Below, one piece after another: positions 43,724-51,646 of a DNA stretch of 64,000 nt. Made by a program: the position numbers and the translations under genes. Location of the stretch: assembly GCF_035440685.1 (NCBI RefSeq), contig NZ_DAORMW010000008.1. The stretch is one strand, 5' to 3'. The notes under the pieces are model-generated. The model was not told the DNA's origin. It saw nothing but the letters and a program-made list of their open reading frames with translations, and ran no database searches. Each line of letters starts with the position of its first letter. Position 1 is the stretch's first letter. Origin of the DNA: Accumulibacter appositus. GTDB lineage: Bacteria > Pseudomonadota > Gammaproteobacteria > Burkholderiales > Rhodocyclaceae.

Positions 43724-45007
43724 ATGACAAATACCCCAGAAAACAAGCGTATTCTTATAGTTGCTTACCACTTTCCGCCTTGCAAAACTAGTAGTGGGAT
43801 TCAACGCACCTTGAAGTTTTGTACTTACCTTCGGGAGTATGGCTGGGACCCTTTAGTTTTGACGATTTCACCGATTGCCTATGAAACCACCAGTCTTGAC
43901 CAAGTGCGAGAGATTCCCAAGGATGTGGTCGTTGAGCGCGCTTTCGGATTGGATACTTCTCGCCACCTTGCCATCGCTGGCAGATACTTCCGCTGGATGG
44001 CCCAACCTGATCGCTGGATCGGTTGGTGGCCTGGAGCTGTGTGGACAGGAATGCGTATGATCAAGCGATATCAGCCAGCGGTCATAATGTCCACCTTCCC
44101 GATTGCAACGGCTCATCGTATAGGCCTCAGCCTGCAAAAGAAAAGCGGCCTGCCATGGGTTGCCGATTTTCGCGATGCGATGACCGAACCCGACTACCCG
44201 CGCGATCCCTCGACCTGGAAAATCCATCGCAAGCTGGAGCAAGAAATTGTTCAACACTGCACGAAAGCGGTGTTTACGACCGAGCCGGCACGTCAAATGT
44301 ACGCCGACCGCTATCCTGAATACCCGGCCGCGCACTGGGATGTCATCGAGAACGGTTTCGATGAAGAAAACTTCCGCGATGCCGAATCGGGTATTGATCC
44401 CGCACCTCTCGGCGCTTCCGGCCAGCTCACCCTCGTCCACAGCGGCGTGCTCTACCCGATTGAGCGGGATCCGCGCCCTTTGTTTTCGGCCTTGAGTAGA
44501 CTGAAGCACACCGCTCAAATCGACGCTTCACGCTTGCGGATCGTCCTTCGGGCAACCGGTGCGGACGATCTCTATCGGCCAATGCTCAGTGAACTGGGTA
44601 TCGCGGATATTGTTCACCTCGAACCCGTGATAGGCTATCGCGACGCACTGCAAGAGATGCTTCGCGCCGATGCCCTACTGCTTCTGCAGGGGGACGATTG
44701 CGACCAGCAAATTCCCGCAAAGATCTACGAGTACTTTCGTTCCGGAACTCCTATCCTGGCTCTAGTTGGTCCGCACGGAATCACGGCGAGTAAGCTACGG
44801 CAGGCGGGCGTTCTCGACATTGCAGATATCACCGACGCTGACGATATTGCCGGTAGCCTGCTGAACCTCATTCAACGCGTGCGCAGTGGCAACGGAGTCG
44901 GCGTGTCGCGCGAGTTCGCGGCCAGGAACTCTCGCAAGGCGCGTAGCGCCGAACTGGCCAATATTCTCAACGAACTGACTTCTACATCTGCAAGTCTTCC
45001 CGCCTGA
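43724..45007 (+). CDS. Family-4 glycosyltransferase (GT-B)
   Basis: A 427-residue protein. The start KRILIVAYHFPPCKTSSGIQ, followed by RTLKFCTYLREYGWDPLVLT, is typical of GT4 enzymes. In the centre, PWVADFRDAMTEPDYPRDPS is the acceptor-domain signature, and the C-terminal donor domain has ENGFDEENF, VHSGVLYP and a region IPAKIYEYFRSGTPILALVG near residue 325-345. It is probably an accessory transferase for the variable part of the polymer. No ribosome site is obvious before ATG 43724. Confidence 0.88.
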   Translation: MTNTPENKRILIVAYHFPPCKTSSGIQRTLKFCTYLREYGWDPLVLTISPIAYETTSLDQVREIPKDVVVERAFGLDTSRHLAIAGRYFRWMAQPDRWIGWWPGAVWTGMRMIKRYQPAVIMSTFPIATAHRIGLSLQKKSGLPWVADFRDAMTEPDYPRDPSTWKIHRKLEQEIVQHCTKAVFTTEPARQMYADRYPEYPAAHWDVIENGFDEENFRDAESGIDPAPLGASGQLTLVHSGVLYPIERDPRPLFSALSRLKHTAQIDASRLRIVLRATGADDLYRPMLSELGIADIVHLEPVIGYRDALQEMLRADALLLLQGDDCDQQIPAKIYEYFRSGTPILALVGPHGITASKLRQAGVLDIADITDADDIAGSLLNLIQRVRSGNGVGVSREFAARNSRKARSAELANILNELTSTSASLPA

Positions 45008-45632
45008 TCACTATGAGCTTCAGGCCTATTGTATCCACGCTGACAAGCACAGACGGAGAAACCCAAGATCAGATGAGAAAACTCCCGAGCTGCAGCACTG
45101 TGCTCTGTTTCGGCAGCCGGCAGGGGCGTCTCGTGGAGTTTCTGAGCAGGGATCTCGACCGTGAACCCGTCGTCATCGCCTTCCTCTCCTTCTGCCACAG
45201 GGCGGAGGAGAAATGCTTCGACACGTCGACGAACGATGTCAGTCTGGCCAAGGCATCCGGCGCCAGTATGGCGTCCATCGAGAATCCGGTCCGCCTAGGC
45301 TTTGCCAACGGCCTCTTGGTCGCCCCGCTGGTGCGTCGTCGAATGGGTCATCAGCACGCAATCGAGAACGAGAAAGCATTGCGCAAGCAGGGCCGGCGCC
45401 AGAGTTCGGCGACCGACGTAACGGGAGCGATCGCCCCGACTGGACGGCGCTGGTATTCCGCGACCCCTCCAAGGCGGACCGCCAAGTTCTGCGGTGTTTC
45501 CAGCGCTGTTTTTATAGACCGGCGTCACAGGCGTTCTTCGAGGCCCCGCTCAGGCCATTGTTGGTGGCCATACCTATGAAGCAAGCGGACACCGTTGCTC
45601 CTGCTCTTCTCGTAAATAGCTGGGAGTAGGCA
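45008..45632. other. Gene-poor, probably degenerate stretch
   Basis: About 625 bases without a recognisable gene. Two overlapping open frames (45013-45579 and 45213-45629) give protein sequences with no domain I can name and no convincing ribosome site. Stretches such as LGFANGLLVAPLVRRRMGHQ could be relics. A pair of decayed genes is plausible given the debris elsewhere in the locus, but this is inference. Confidence 0.4.
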
Positions 45633-46640
45633 TTGGAAAATGAGATCAGCAACAGGATTTGGGTAACGCGCTATCTCATGGTGATTGGCATCGTGGTATT
45701 GCACCTGCCTCCATATCAACCATTAAGTGAGGTCGGCGGCTCGCTATTTAGCTATGTCAAGGCGTTCTTTTCATATGGTGTATTTCGGGCGACAGTGCCT
45801 GTGTTAACTGTAATGTCAGGATATCTCATTTTCAAAGCAGGCCTTCAGTATGATACGAGAAAGTTGCTCTTAACAAAAATCAGGTCTATTTTGGTTCCAT
45901 TGGTGCTGTGGAATATCCCCCCTGCAGCTGCTGTATACCTGATACAGAAATACGGGCTCCTCTCGCACTCCTTCTCTGCCGAACTGTATCCAGTGACTCT
46001 GATGGGCTGGGTCAATGCGCTGACAGGATTGAGCGCAGCCCCGATCAATTACCCTCTGAATTTCCTACGAGACCTCTTCGTAATTTCCGCGCTTACCCCG
46101 GTAGTGTGGTTGATCCTAAAAAAGATTCCCTACATTGGCTTGGCAGTGATTGCTATTGTCTATTATTTTAACCTCGATGGGCAGTTGGTTCTGAGAAATT
46201 CAATGTTGGTTAGTTTCTATATTGGCGCATTGGCAGCGCACAAAAATTGGAATGTTCTCGCTCTTGATAAATATGCCATTCCCTTGTTGTGCGTTTTCAT
46301 ACTGTTTAGCGCTTTTCTAATCTTCTTTAAAGTAGAAAACAGGGAGCTTTTCCGATTTGCAGCACCGTTCCTGGTGTGGCCAGCGATGAGTTTGGTGACC
46401 AATCTAAAATTTGCTACTGTCTTGCTGCGACACGCCAAGAGCAGCTTCTTTACCTTTCTTGCCCATGGTCCAATAATTCTAGTGCTGTGGTTGTTGTTTA
46501 GTAGCCTTCCCATGAATATCCCGTATTATGTATATTGGCTTGTCGCGCCGATCTTGACTGTCGTTTTCTTGGCTTGGCTTTGTCGTGTCTTTAAGCAAAG
46601 AATGCCCCGGTTGGCGTCGGTCATGCTTGGAAATAGATGA
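45633..46640 (+). CDS. Acyltransferase-3 family membrane protein
   Basis: A 335-residue protein with about ten membrane helices. Near the N-terminus, RIWVTRYLMVIGIVVLHLPP contains the family histidine in helix 1 (VLH), and YGVFRATVPVLTVMSGYLIF is the second signature (RxxVPxFxxxSGYL). It would transfer acetyl or another acyl group from inside the cell to surface sugars. The TTG start is supported by GGGAG six bases upstream. Base composition is distinctly lower in GC than the flanking genes and codon third positions are AT-rich, suggesting recent acquisition. The following gene-free stretch is similarly atypical. Confidence 0.88.
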   Translation: MENEISNRIWVTRYLMVIGIVVLHLPPYQPLSEVGGSLFSYVKAFFSYGVFRATVPVLTVMSGYLIFKAGLQYDTRKLLLTKIRSILVPLVLWNIPPAAAVYLIQKYGLLSHSFSAELYPVTLMGWVNALTGLSAAPINYPLNFLRDLFVISALTPVVWLILKKIPYIGLAVIAIVYYFNLDGQLVLRNSMLVSFYIGALAAHKNWNVLALDKYAIPLLCVFILFSAFLIFFKVENRELFRFAAPFLVWPAMSLVTNLKFATVLLRHAKSSFFTFLAHGPIILVLWLLFSSLPMNIPYYVYWLVAPILTVVFLAWLCRVFKQRMPRLASVMLGNR

Positions 46641-47232
46641 TGCTAGCAGCCCATCGAACTCAGCCGGGATATAGGTGGCGTTTTTCACGATTTGGCAAGA
46701 ATGGCCAGGCTTGTTGTTGTTTCTTGTTTTCCGAAGGTTCGTCCAGTATGGGCCAGATGATTGCGGGGCCTCCGCATTCGAAGATATATCCAAGAAATGA
46801 ACCCAGCCGTATGAGTTTCAGGAACTATCTGGAATCGTCGCGCGCTCCTGTGTGGCCCGTCACTTCCCAGGCAACGGCGAGGATTATGGCGACCGCGTGG
46901 TGTCGGGCCGGGTGCGCCATGAATTACATGAAATATCAAGGTAAACGCCTTGTTGGTGTATGCATTGCGATTGCCGGGCGTCGTGCTACTGACACCGGCT
47001 ACAAACGGTACGCTTGCCGCGTCTATGCTAGCGTACGGATAAATCTCTCGTCACTATCGGGATCGCGTCAGGAGAGCCGGGGGGCAGGGGTCACGAAAAT
47101 GTCGTTCGGAATGGGCGCTGACAGCCTTCTATCGCGCACCGGCGCCGCACGCCAAGAGCGAAAGAAAATTGGCGTCGCGAGAGGACACGAATCCGGGGGA
47201 TCATTGACCAACAACAAAAGGGGAAGCAAGAT
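46641..47232. other. Gene-poor stretch with peptide-like repeat copy
   Basis: About 590 bases without a credible complete gene. A 203-residue open frame (46637-47248) is compositionally odd and overlaps the start of the next gene. A short frame at 46702 (MARLVVVSCFPKVRPVWAR) resembles the first strand of a family-4 glycosyltransferase and may be another relic. The interesting element is the repeat at 46919-46966. Confidence 0.4.
46919..46966 (+). repeat. 48-bp repeat, forward copy (codes M-x2-MKYQ-x-K-x2-VGVCI)
   Basis: This 48-base block is 77% identical (37 of 48) to the complement of 51184-51231. Read from ATG at 46919 it gives MNYMKYQGKRLVGVCI; the other copy gives MDNMKYQRKHGVGVCI. Several differences are synonymous third-position changes, which argues that a peptide is, or was, conserved. 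Confidence 0.7.
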
Positions 47233-47865
47233 ATGTTCAGGGACATGATAGCAACAAGCCGCGTGTTCTTCGTCATCCTAAAACGTCTGGTGCTAGCATC
47301 AGCGCTGAGCGGAATAACAAACACGGCTTCAGCGTTCGATGTTACCTCGGTCACCGAGGCAGAGTTGGCGCTTAGTCCGAGCTATTGCGCTTATGCGCAG
47401 CTCTTTCCAAGGCACAATACCCCGGCAGCAAAACGGTGGGCAGCACGTATGGGTGAGGAGTCTTTCAGGCATATTCATCATTATTGTTGGGGGCTGATCA
47501 ATCTTCAGCGTGCCAGGAGAAACACAGTATCACAACAAGAAAAACTGCAGTTGTTGGCAGCTAGCAACGCCGACTTCAACTACGTCATTAAACGCGCGCC
47601 AAAGGGTTTTGTTTTGCTTCCTGAAATTCTTACTCGAGACGGAGAGGTGTTCCTGCTGCGCTCGCTGCCAAACGAAGCCAATAAATCGTTCGCTCAAGCC
47701 AGGGCATTGAAACCTGATTACTGGCCGGCGTATAGCGTCTGGGTCGAGTTTCTGATATACAGTGGGAATAAAGTCGAAGCGAAGCGTTTGGTCGAAACCG
47801 GCCTTAAATATAGTCCTCGTTCCAAAGTTCTGCGCGAGCAATATCGCTTGCTTGGTGGCAACTGA
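47233..47865 (+). CDS. Secreted TPR-like protein of the polysaccharide locus
   Basis: A 210-residue protein with an N-terminal signal (LKRLVLASALSGITNTASAF, cleavage probably after ASA). The mature part is helical, with SYCAYAQLFP and CWGLINLQRARR near the start and a TPR-like pair near the end (NKSFAQARALKPDYWPAYSV and GNKVEAKRLVETGLKYSPRS). The cysteines of SYCAYAQ and HHYCWGL may form a disulfide in the periplasm. It resembles secreted TPR proteins found in exopolysaccharide loci, but I cannot give a family name. GGGGA precedes the ATG. GC content is lower than in the core locus. Confidence 0.7.
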   Translation: MFRDMIATSRVFFVILKRLVLASALSGITNTASAFDVTSVTEAELALSPSYCAYAQLFPRHNTPAAKRWAARMGEESFRHIHHYCWGLINLQRARRNTVSQQEKLQLLAASNADFNYVIKRAPKGFVLLPEILTRDGEVFLLRSLPNEANKSFAQARALKPDYWPAYSVWVEFLIYSGNKVEAKRLVETGLKYSPRSKVLREQYRLLGGN

Positions 47866-48204
47866 GCCGTGGCAGCAAGGCCGGTCGACAGGCGTCCGCT
47901 GACGAGCGCCGCTGGCACAACCACCACTTTTCAGTCGGCAAAAATGCGCTTTCTCTGCGCAAGCGGTGCCCGCTGCTTCAACAGGAAACACGGTGAAGTG
48001 ACAACTAGTGGCGAACGCTTCTCCAGTACGCGCCAGAAGGGCTCCGTCCATGAGGCGGTGGGTGCTTTTCTGCGGCAGGGCGGCCGGTCTGTAGCTGGCC
48101 AACGCCCGGACTGCCGGGTGCATTTTCCTCTTTCCGGCACTTGGGCATACTCCCTCGGTGCGCTTTTCCCGTTCGAGTACACTGTTGCCCCGAGGTAATC
48201 GTAG
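47866..48204. other. Intergenic region before the flippase gene
   Basis: No credible gene in 339 bases. The last bases carry GAGG before the ATG of the flippase gene and a -10-like TACACT near 48178, which might be a local promoter. No repeat was recognised. Confidence 0.35.
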
Positions 48205-49656
48205 ATGAGCATTCAGGCTAGGTTCGCCAGGGGTATCCGCTGGTTGGGCGCAGCTCGCCTCATTGGCCAGATTGTGTCATGGGTTGGCACAATCTACGTG
48301 ATGCGCCTGTTGGCGCCAACTGACTATGGTCTGGCGGCCATTTGTTCCGCCGTGCTGATGCTGGCCTCGCTGATCGCCGAGTTCGGGTTCGGTGCGGCTA
48401 TTGTTCAGGCGGCCACCTTGAGTCGCGACCAGGTACGCAGTGTTTTCGGGGCGTCGCTGCTGTTTTCGGCGCTGTGCGCAGGTTTCGTCGCTCTGGTCGC
48501 GCCGCTTTTGGGCGATTTCTACCGGGCGCCTGAAGCTGTCCCAATGATCCAGGTCGCCATGTTGACCCTCGTCCTGAGTTCGCTGGCGACGCTGCCAGAT
48601 GCCTATCTGCGGCGTGATATGGCATTTGCACGCATTTCCATCGTGGAGTTCTGCACAGGTGTCGTGGCCACCCTGGTCACCGTCGCGCTGGCGACGGGTG
48701 GCGCCGGCGTTTGGTCACTGATCTTCGGCCCAGTTGCGGGCGCTGTCATGCGCACCGTGATGGCGTTCGCGATGGCCAGGATATGGATCGCGCCGAGCCT
48801 GCACATCGGCGCCGCCAGACCGCTACTGAGTTATGGACTCAAGATAACGGTTTCGCGCATGGCTAGCTACGTCTTGGGGCAATCGGATGTGCTTATCGCC
48901 GGGCGCGTGCTGGCTAAATCGGAGCTCGGCGTGTACTCCATCGCCATGCATCTGGCAATGATGCCAATGGCCAAGTTCATGGGGGTTCTGAATAGCGTTG
49001 CCTTTCCCGCTATCGCGGACCTTAACCGGAACGAGGGCGACGTACTGTCGAACCTGCTCGGGCCCTTGCGCCTGATCGCCCACGTCGTGGTGCCACTGCT
49101 GTGGGGGCTGGCGGCCGTGGCGCCCTGGCTGGTCCCGGTACTCATCGGCCCCGCCTGGAGCGGCGCGGTGCTACCTCTGCAGATTGTCTGCGTGGCCTTG
49201 CCCGTACGTCTGGTGGGTACCTTGCTGGCTACCACCCTGCAGGGGCTGGGACATGCCGGACTAGATTTGCGAAACACGCTCACCGGCGCCGTCCTACTAC
49301 CTATCTGTTTCGCGATTGGCTCCCTGCAGGGGGCGGAGGGCCTGGCCGCGGCTTGGCTGGTCGGCCTGCCGCTGCTGCTGACGGTGAACCTGCGCCGCTC
49401 ACGGGAGATACTGGGTTTCGGAATGCAAGCCGTAGCCAAGGCCCTCCTACCGTCACTCTTGTGTAGTGCTACGATGGGCGCCGTCGTGATGCTGACGGGA
49501 TACGCTCTCGGGGCGTCGGCGGTGACGGTACCTGGGCTGATCGCTGTCTGCGTGGTTGGTGCCCTTTGCCAGATGCTTCTGCTGTGGCTCTGCGATCGTC
49601 GCAGTGCGAACGCCCTGCTGGAGATGCTGCGGCACCAAAGCCCCCAAGGAGCGTGA
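48205..49656 (+). CDS. Lipid-linked oligosaccharide flippase (Wzx/MOP superfamily)
   Basis: A 483-residue protein with 12-14 predicted helices. FARGIRWLGAARLIGQIVSW and YVMRLLAPTDYGLAAICSAV at the start are typical of WzxC-like polysaccharide flippases (RLLxPxDYGLxA), and FGFGAAIVQAATLSRDQVRS follows. It moves the lipid-linked repeat unit across the inner membrane for polymerisation by the ligase-like protein at 41146. GC content returns to the normal level here. The following 280 bases are gene-free and separate it from a convergent glycosyltransferase gene. Confidence 0.92.
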   Translation: MSIQARFARGIRWLGAARLIGQIVSWVGTIYVMRLLAPTDYGLAAICSAVLMLASLIAEFGFGAAIVQAATLSRDQVRSVFGASLLFSALCAGFVALVAPLLGDFYRAPEAVPMIQVAMLTLVLSSLATLPDAYLRRDMAFARISIVEFCTGVVATLVTVALATGGAGVWSLIFGPVAGAVMRTVMAFAMARIWIAPSLHIGAARPLLSYGLKITVSRMASYVLGQSDVLIAGRVLAKSELGVYSIAMHLAMMPMAKFMGVLNSVAFPAIADLNRNEGDVLSNLLGPLRLIAHVVVPLLWGLAAVAPWLVPVLIGPAWSGAVLPLQIVCVALPVRLVGTLLATTLQGLGHAGLDLRNTLTGAVLLPICFAIGSLQGAEGLAAAWLVGLPLLLTVNLRRSREILGFGMQAVAKALLPSLLCSATMGAVVMLTGYALGASAVTVPGLIAVCVVGALCQMLLLWLCDRRSANALLEMLRHQSPQGA

Positions 49657-49936
49657 AGAGGGGGCATTTCTTCCCGCCTGCAGTGCGGCCCCTGGGTGTT
49701 GCTGGTTGACGCCTATCGGCTGGACGCCATGGGTCAGCTGTATACTTGCCGCCGGCGTCCCTGGGCTATGGACGCGGCCAAGTACCCTGTGGTGCCTGGT
49801 CACGACCAACGCCCGCGACCACCAGCCCGAAATCGTTCCCGTCAAGTGGCCATTCATCGCACAAGACGCACGCCGCAAGCTTGCGTGTCTCTAGACAGGT
49901 TTCAGCTTGACTGGCTACCAACTATTGGCTGGGGGG

Positions 49937-51145
49937 TCACGGATGAAGTACGCCGGGAGCTTGACTGACCTCCCGGAACAGTGCCAGCTGACCAGCCGTA
50001 GTGTCGTCCCAAGAGAACTTTTCCGCGTATTTCCGAACGGCCTCACGGGACGGCAAGCTCGCAAACAGGAGCTGCACGCTTTCGGCGATGCTCTCGGGAG
50101 ATCTTTCCGCCGCCAGCAGCCCCGCTTCCGGCGATGTCACTACCTCACTAGTCCCCGGCAGTTTGGTCGCGACCACTGGGGTGCCGCAGGCCATGGCTTC
50201 AAGGAGCACATTGGCCCAGCCCTCGCGGCTGGAGCAAAGCACGAGCATATCGGCAGCACTGTAATAGCGGTAAAGATCCGCCTGCGGCACTGCACCGGAA
50301 AAAGTAACCCGCTCACCGACCCCAAGCTCTTGCGCCAATCGTGTCAATGACTGGCGCGCTTCCCCAGTGCCCACGATGACCAATCGGCAAGCTGGCAATC
50401 TGGTGAGTGCCTCAATGGCGACGTGATGCCCCTTTAGTTCGACCAGATTGCCAACCGAGAGCAGTGTCTGGCCGCTTGGCCAGTCCAGACTTGCCCGCGC
50501 CTCGACCTGCGGCATCGGCCAGAAACGCTGTAGGTCTACTCCGTTGCGCAGCACAAGCAACTTCGCGCTATCAACGCCGATCGCGCTCAGTTGTTCGCTG
50601 AGCGCCGAGCAAACTGCGATGGAGCTGTGCGCCCGACTGGCCGCCCACTCGATCAACTTGCGTGGGATACGATATTTCGCAATCAGGTTGATGTCGGTAC
50701 CACGCGCCGTGACCACGAAAGGCTTTCGAAAATGCCGGGCAATGAGCGCAGCCGCAACGCCATCCGGGTAGTAGTAATGCGCATCAATCAAGTCGAAATC
50801 GTAACCGCTCTCGAACAGCTGCCGAATCGTCGGGATGGTGCTCAGTGCCAGGGCGAACGGCGCGATATTCATGCCAACTTTGGGCGGCAGGAGGTAGCGA
50901 GGGTGTAGCACGTCGATGCCGTTGTGCACCTCACGCTTGGGGGTTGTGGCCATCATGGCGTAATTCCCGAAGCGCCGGTGCGTCGAGAAGAACCAAGGCA
51001 CCGGCGCAACGACCTTCGCTTCGATTTCACCACTGCCGAGTACTTGGCGCAATCGATTCTCAACAAAAATGCCATGCGTGGGGCGAACGCTGCTTGGATA
51101 GAGCGTGGAAAAGAGTAAGGTCCGGATCTTCCGGCGCCGGGGCAT
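49937..51145 (-). CDS. Family-4 glycosyltransferase (GT-B)
   Basis: A 402-residue enzyme. It starts MPRRRKIRTLLFSTLYPSSV followed by RPTHGIFVENRL, the typical acceptor-domain opening of EpsF/TuaC-like transferases. The donor domain has LLSVGNLVELKGHHVAIEAL, RLVIVGTGEARQSLTRLA, and SSREGWANVLLEAMACGTPV with the E-x7-E motif. The start at 51145 is chosen from GGAG eight bases upstream; ATG at 51151 is closer than usual. It follows a 26-residue peptide frame (51151-51231), ending six bases before, so the two could be coupled. It is oriented opposite to the main locus. Confidence 0.9.
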   Translation of the reverse strand: MPRRRKIRTLLFSTLYPSSVRPTHGIFVENRLRQVLGSGEIEAKVVAPVPWFFSTHRRFGNYAMMATTPKREVHNGIDVLHPRYLLPPKVGMNIAPFALALSTIPTIRQLFESGYDFDLIDAHYYYPDGVAAALIARHFRKPFVVTARGTDINLIAKYRIPRKLIEWAASRAHSSIAVCSALSEQLSAIGVDSAKLLVLRNGVDLQRFWPMPQVEARASLDWPSGQTLLSVGNLVELKGHHVAIEALTRLPACRLVIVGTGEARQSLTRLAQELGVGERVTFSGAVPQADLYRYYSAADMLVLCSSREGWANVLLEAMACGTPVVATKLPGTSEVVTSPEAGLLAAERSPESIAESVQLLFASLPSREAVRKYAEKFSWDDTTAGQLALFREVSQAPGVLHP

Positions 51146-51150
51146 CGTCA

Positions 51151-51231
51151 TCACTCCTTGCAAGCCCGCGCGAGGCTTCTGGAAATGCATACGCCAACGC
51201 CGTGCTTACGCTGATACTTCATGTTATCCAT
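51151..51231 (-). CDS. Short peptide, reverse copy of the MKYQ repeat (hypothetical)
   Basis: A 26-residue frame beginning MDNMKYQRKHGVGVCI and ending SRSLARACKE. The first 48 bases (51184-51231) are the inverted counterpart of 46919-46966. The stop lies five bases before the glycosyltransferase ATG. It may be a leader peptide, the truncated start of an inactivated gene, or a mobile-element relic. I do not recognise the sequence. Confidence 0.35.
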   Translation of the reverse strand: MDNMKYQRKHGVGVCISRSLARACKE

Positions 51232-51646
51232 GGATCTACCGATCTTCCGCAACTCGGTCGGCCATAAACCTTGCAACCGCTCCGCGAAGTGAGCGGCTGG
51301 GTGAGAGGGGGTGAGCATCTGACATTGCGCATAACGATCATCTGGTTGGGGTGACGTATTCAATATGCTATCCGAGTGATGTGGCCCAGCGTCGGAGGCC
51401 AGCACCAGACTAGCTTGGGCCGGCGCCGAGTCCTAGCCTGGCCTGGTAGCGGCTTTCTACTGCCCGTGCCCTTGTGGCCCATCGAGATGTTTTCCATACA
51501 GCGAGCACGCTGTTCGCGACGGACGTTCGAAGCCGCTCGACAAGCTTCGCATCGACGAAATCAACTAGGTGCCCGTCGTCTTTCGATGGACGGAGTTCGA
51601 CATCGGAGTCGCGCACGACGGATGCGCTCTAATCGAGCGAACTTCT
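51232..51646. other. Intergenic region downstream of the RTX-like gene
   Basis: About 415 bases without a credible gene. A short hairpin (CCGCTC at 51277 pairing with GAGCGG near 51291) is visible. Downstream of the RTX-like gene (its stop is at 51647) I see no typical terminator. The frames at 51376-51654 are low-complexity shadows. Confidence 0.35.

Noticed and set aside
46637..47248. 203-residue frame between the acyltransferase and the TPR-like gene
   Set aside because: It overlaps the start of the next gene, has no recognisable domain, and its composition is unlike a normal protein; only the 48-bp repeat within it seems meaningful.
49690..49968. Frame containing YPVVPGHD, reminiscent of a zinc alcohol dehydrogenase
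   Set aside because: Only a single eight-residue resemblance; flanking residues do not fit the family and no other dehydrogenase motif is seen.
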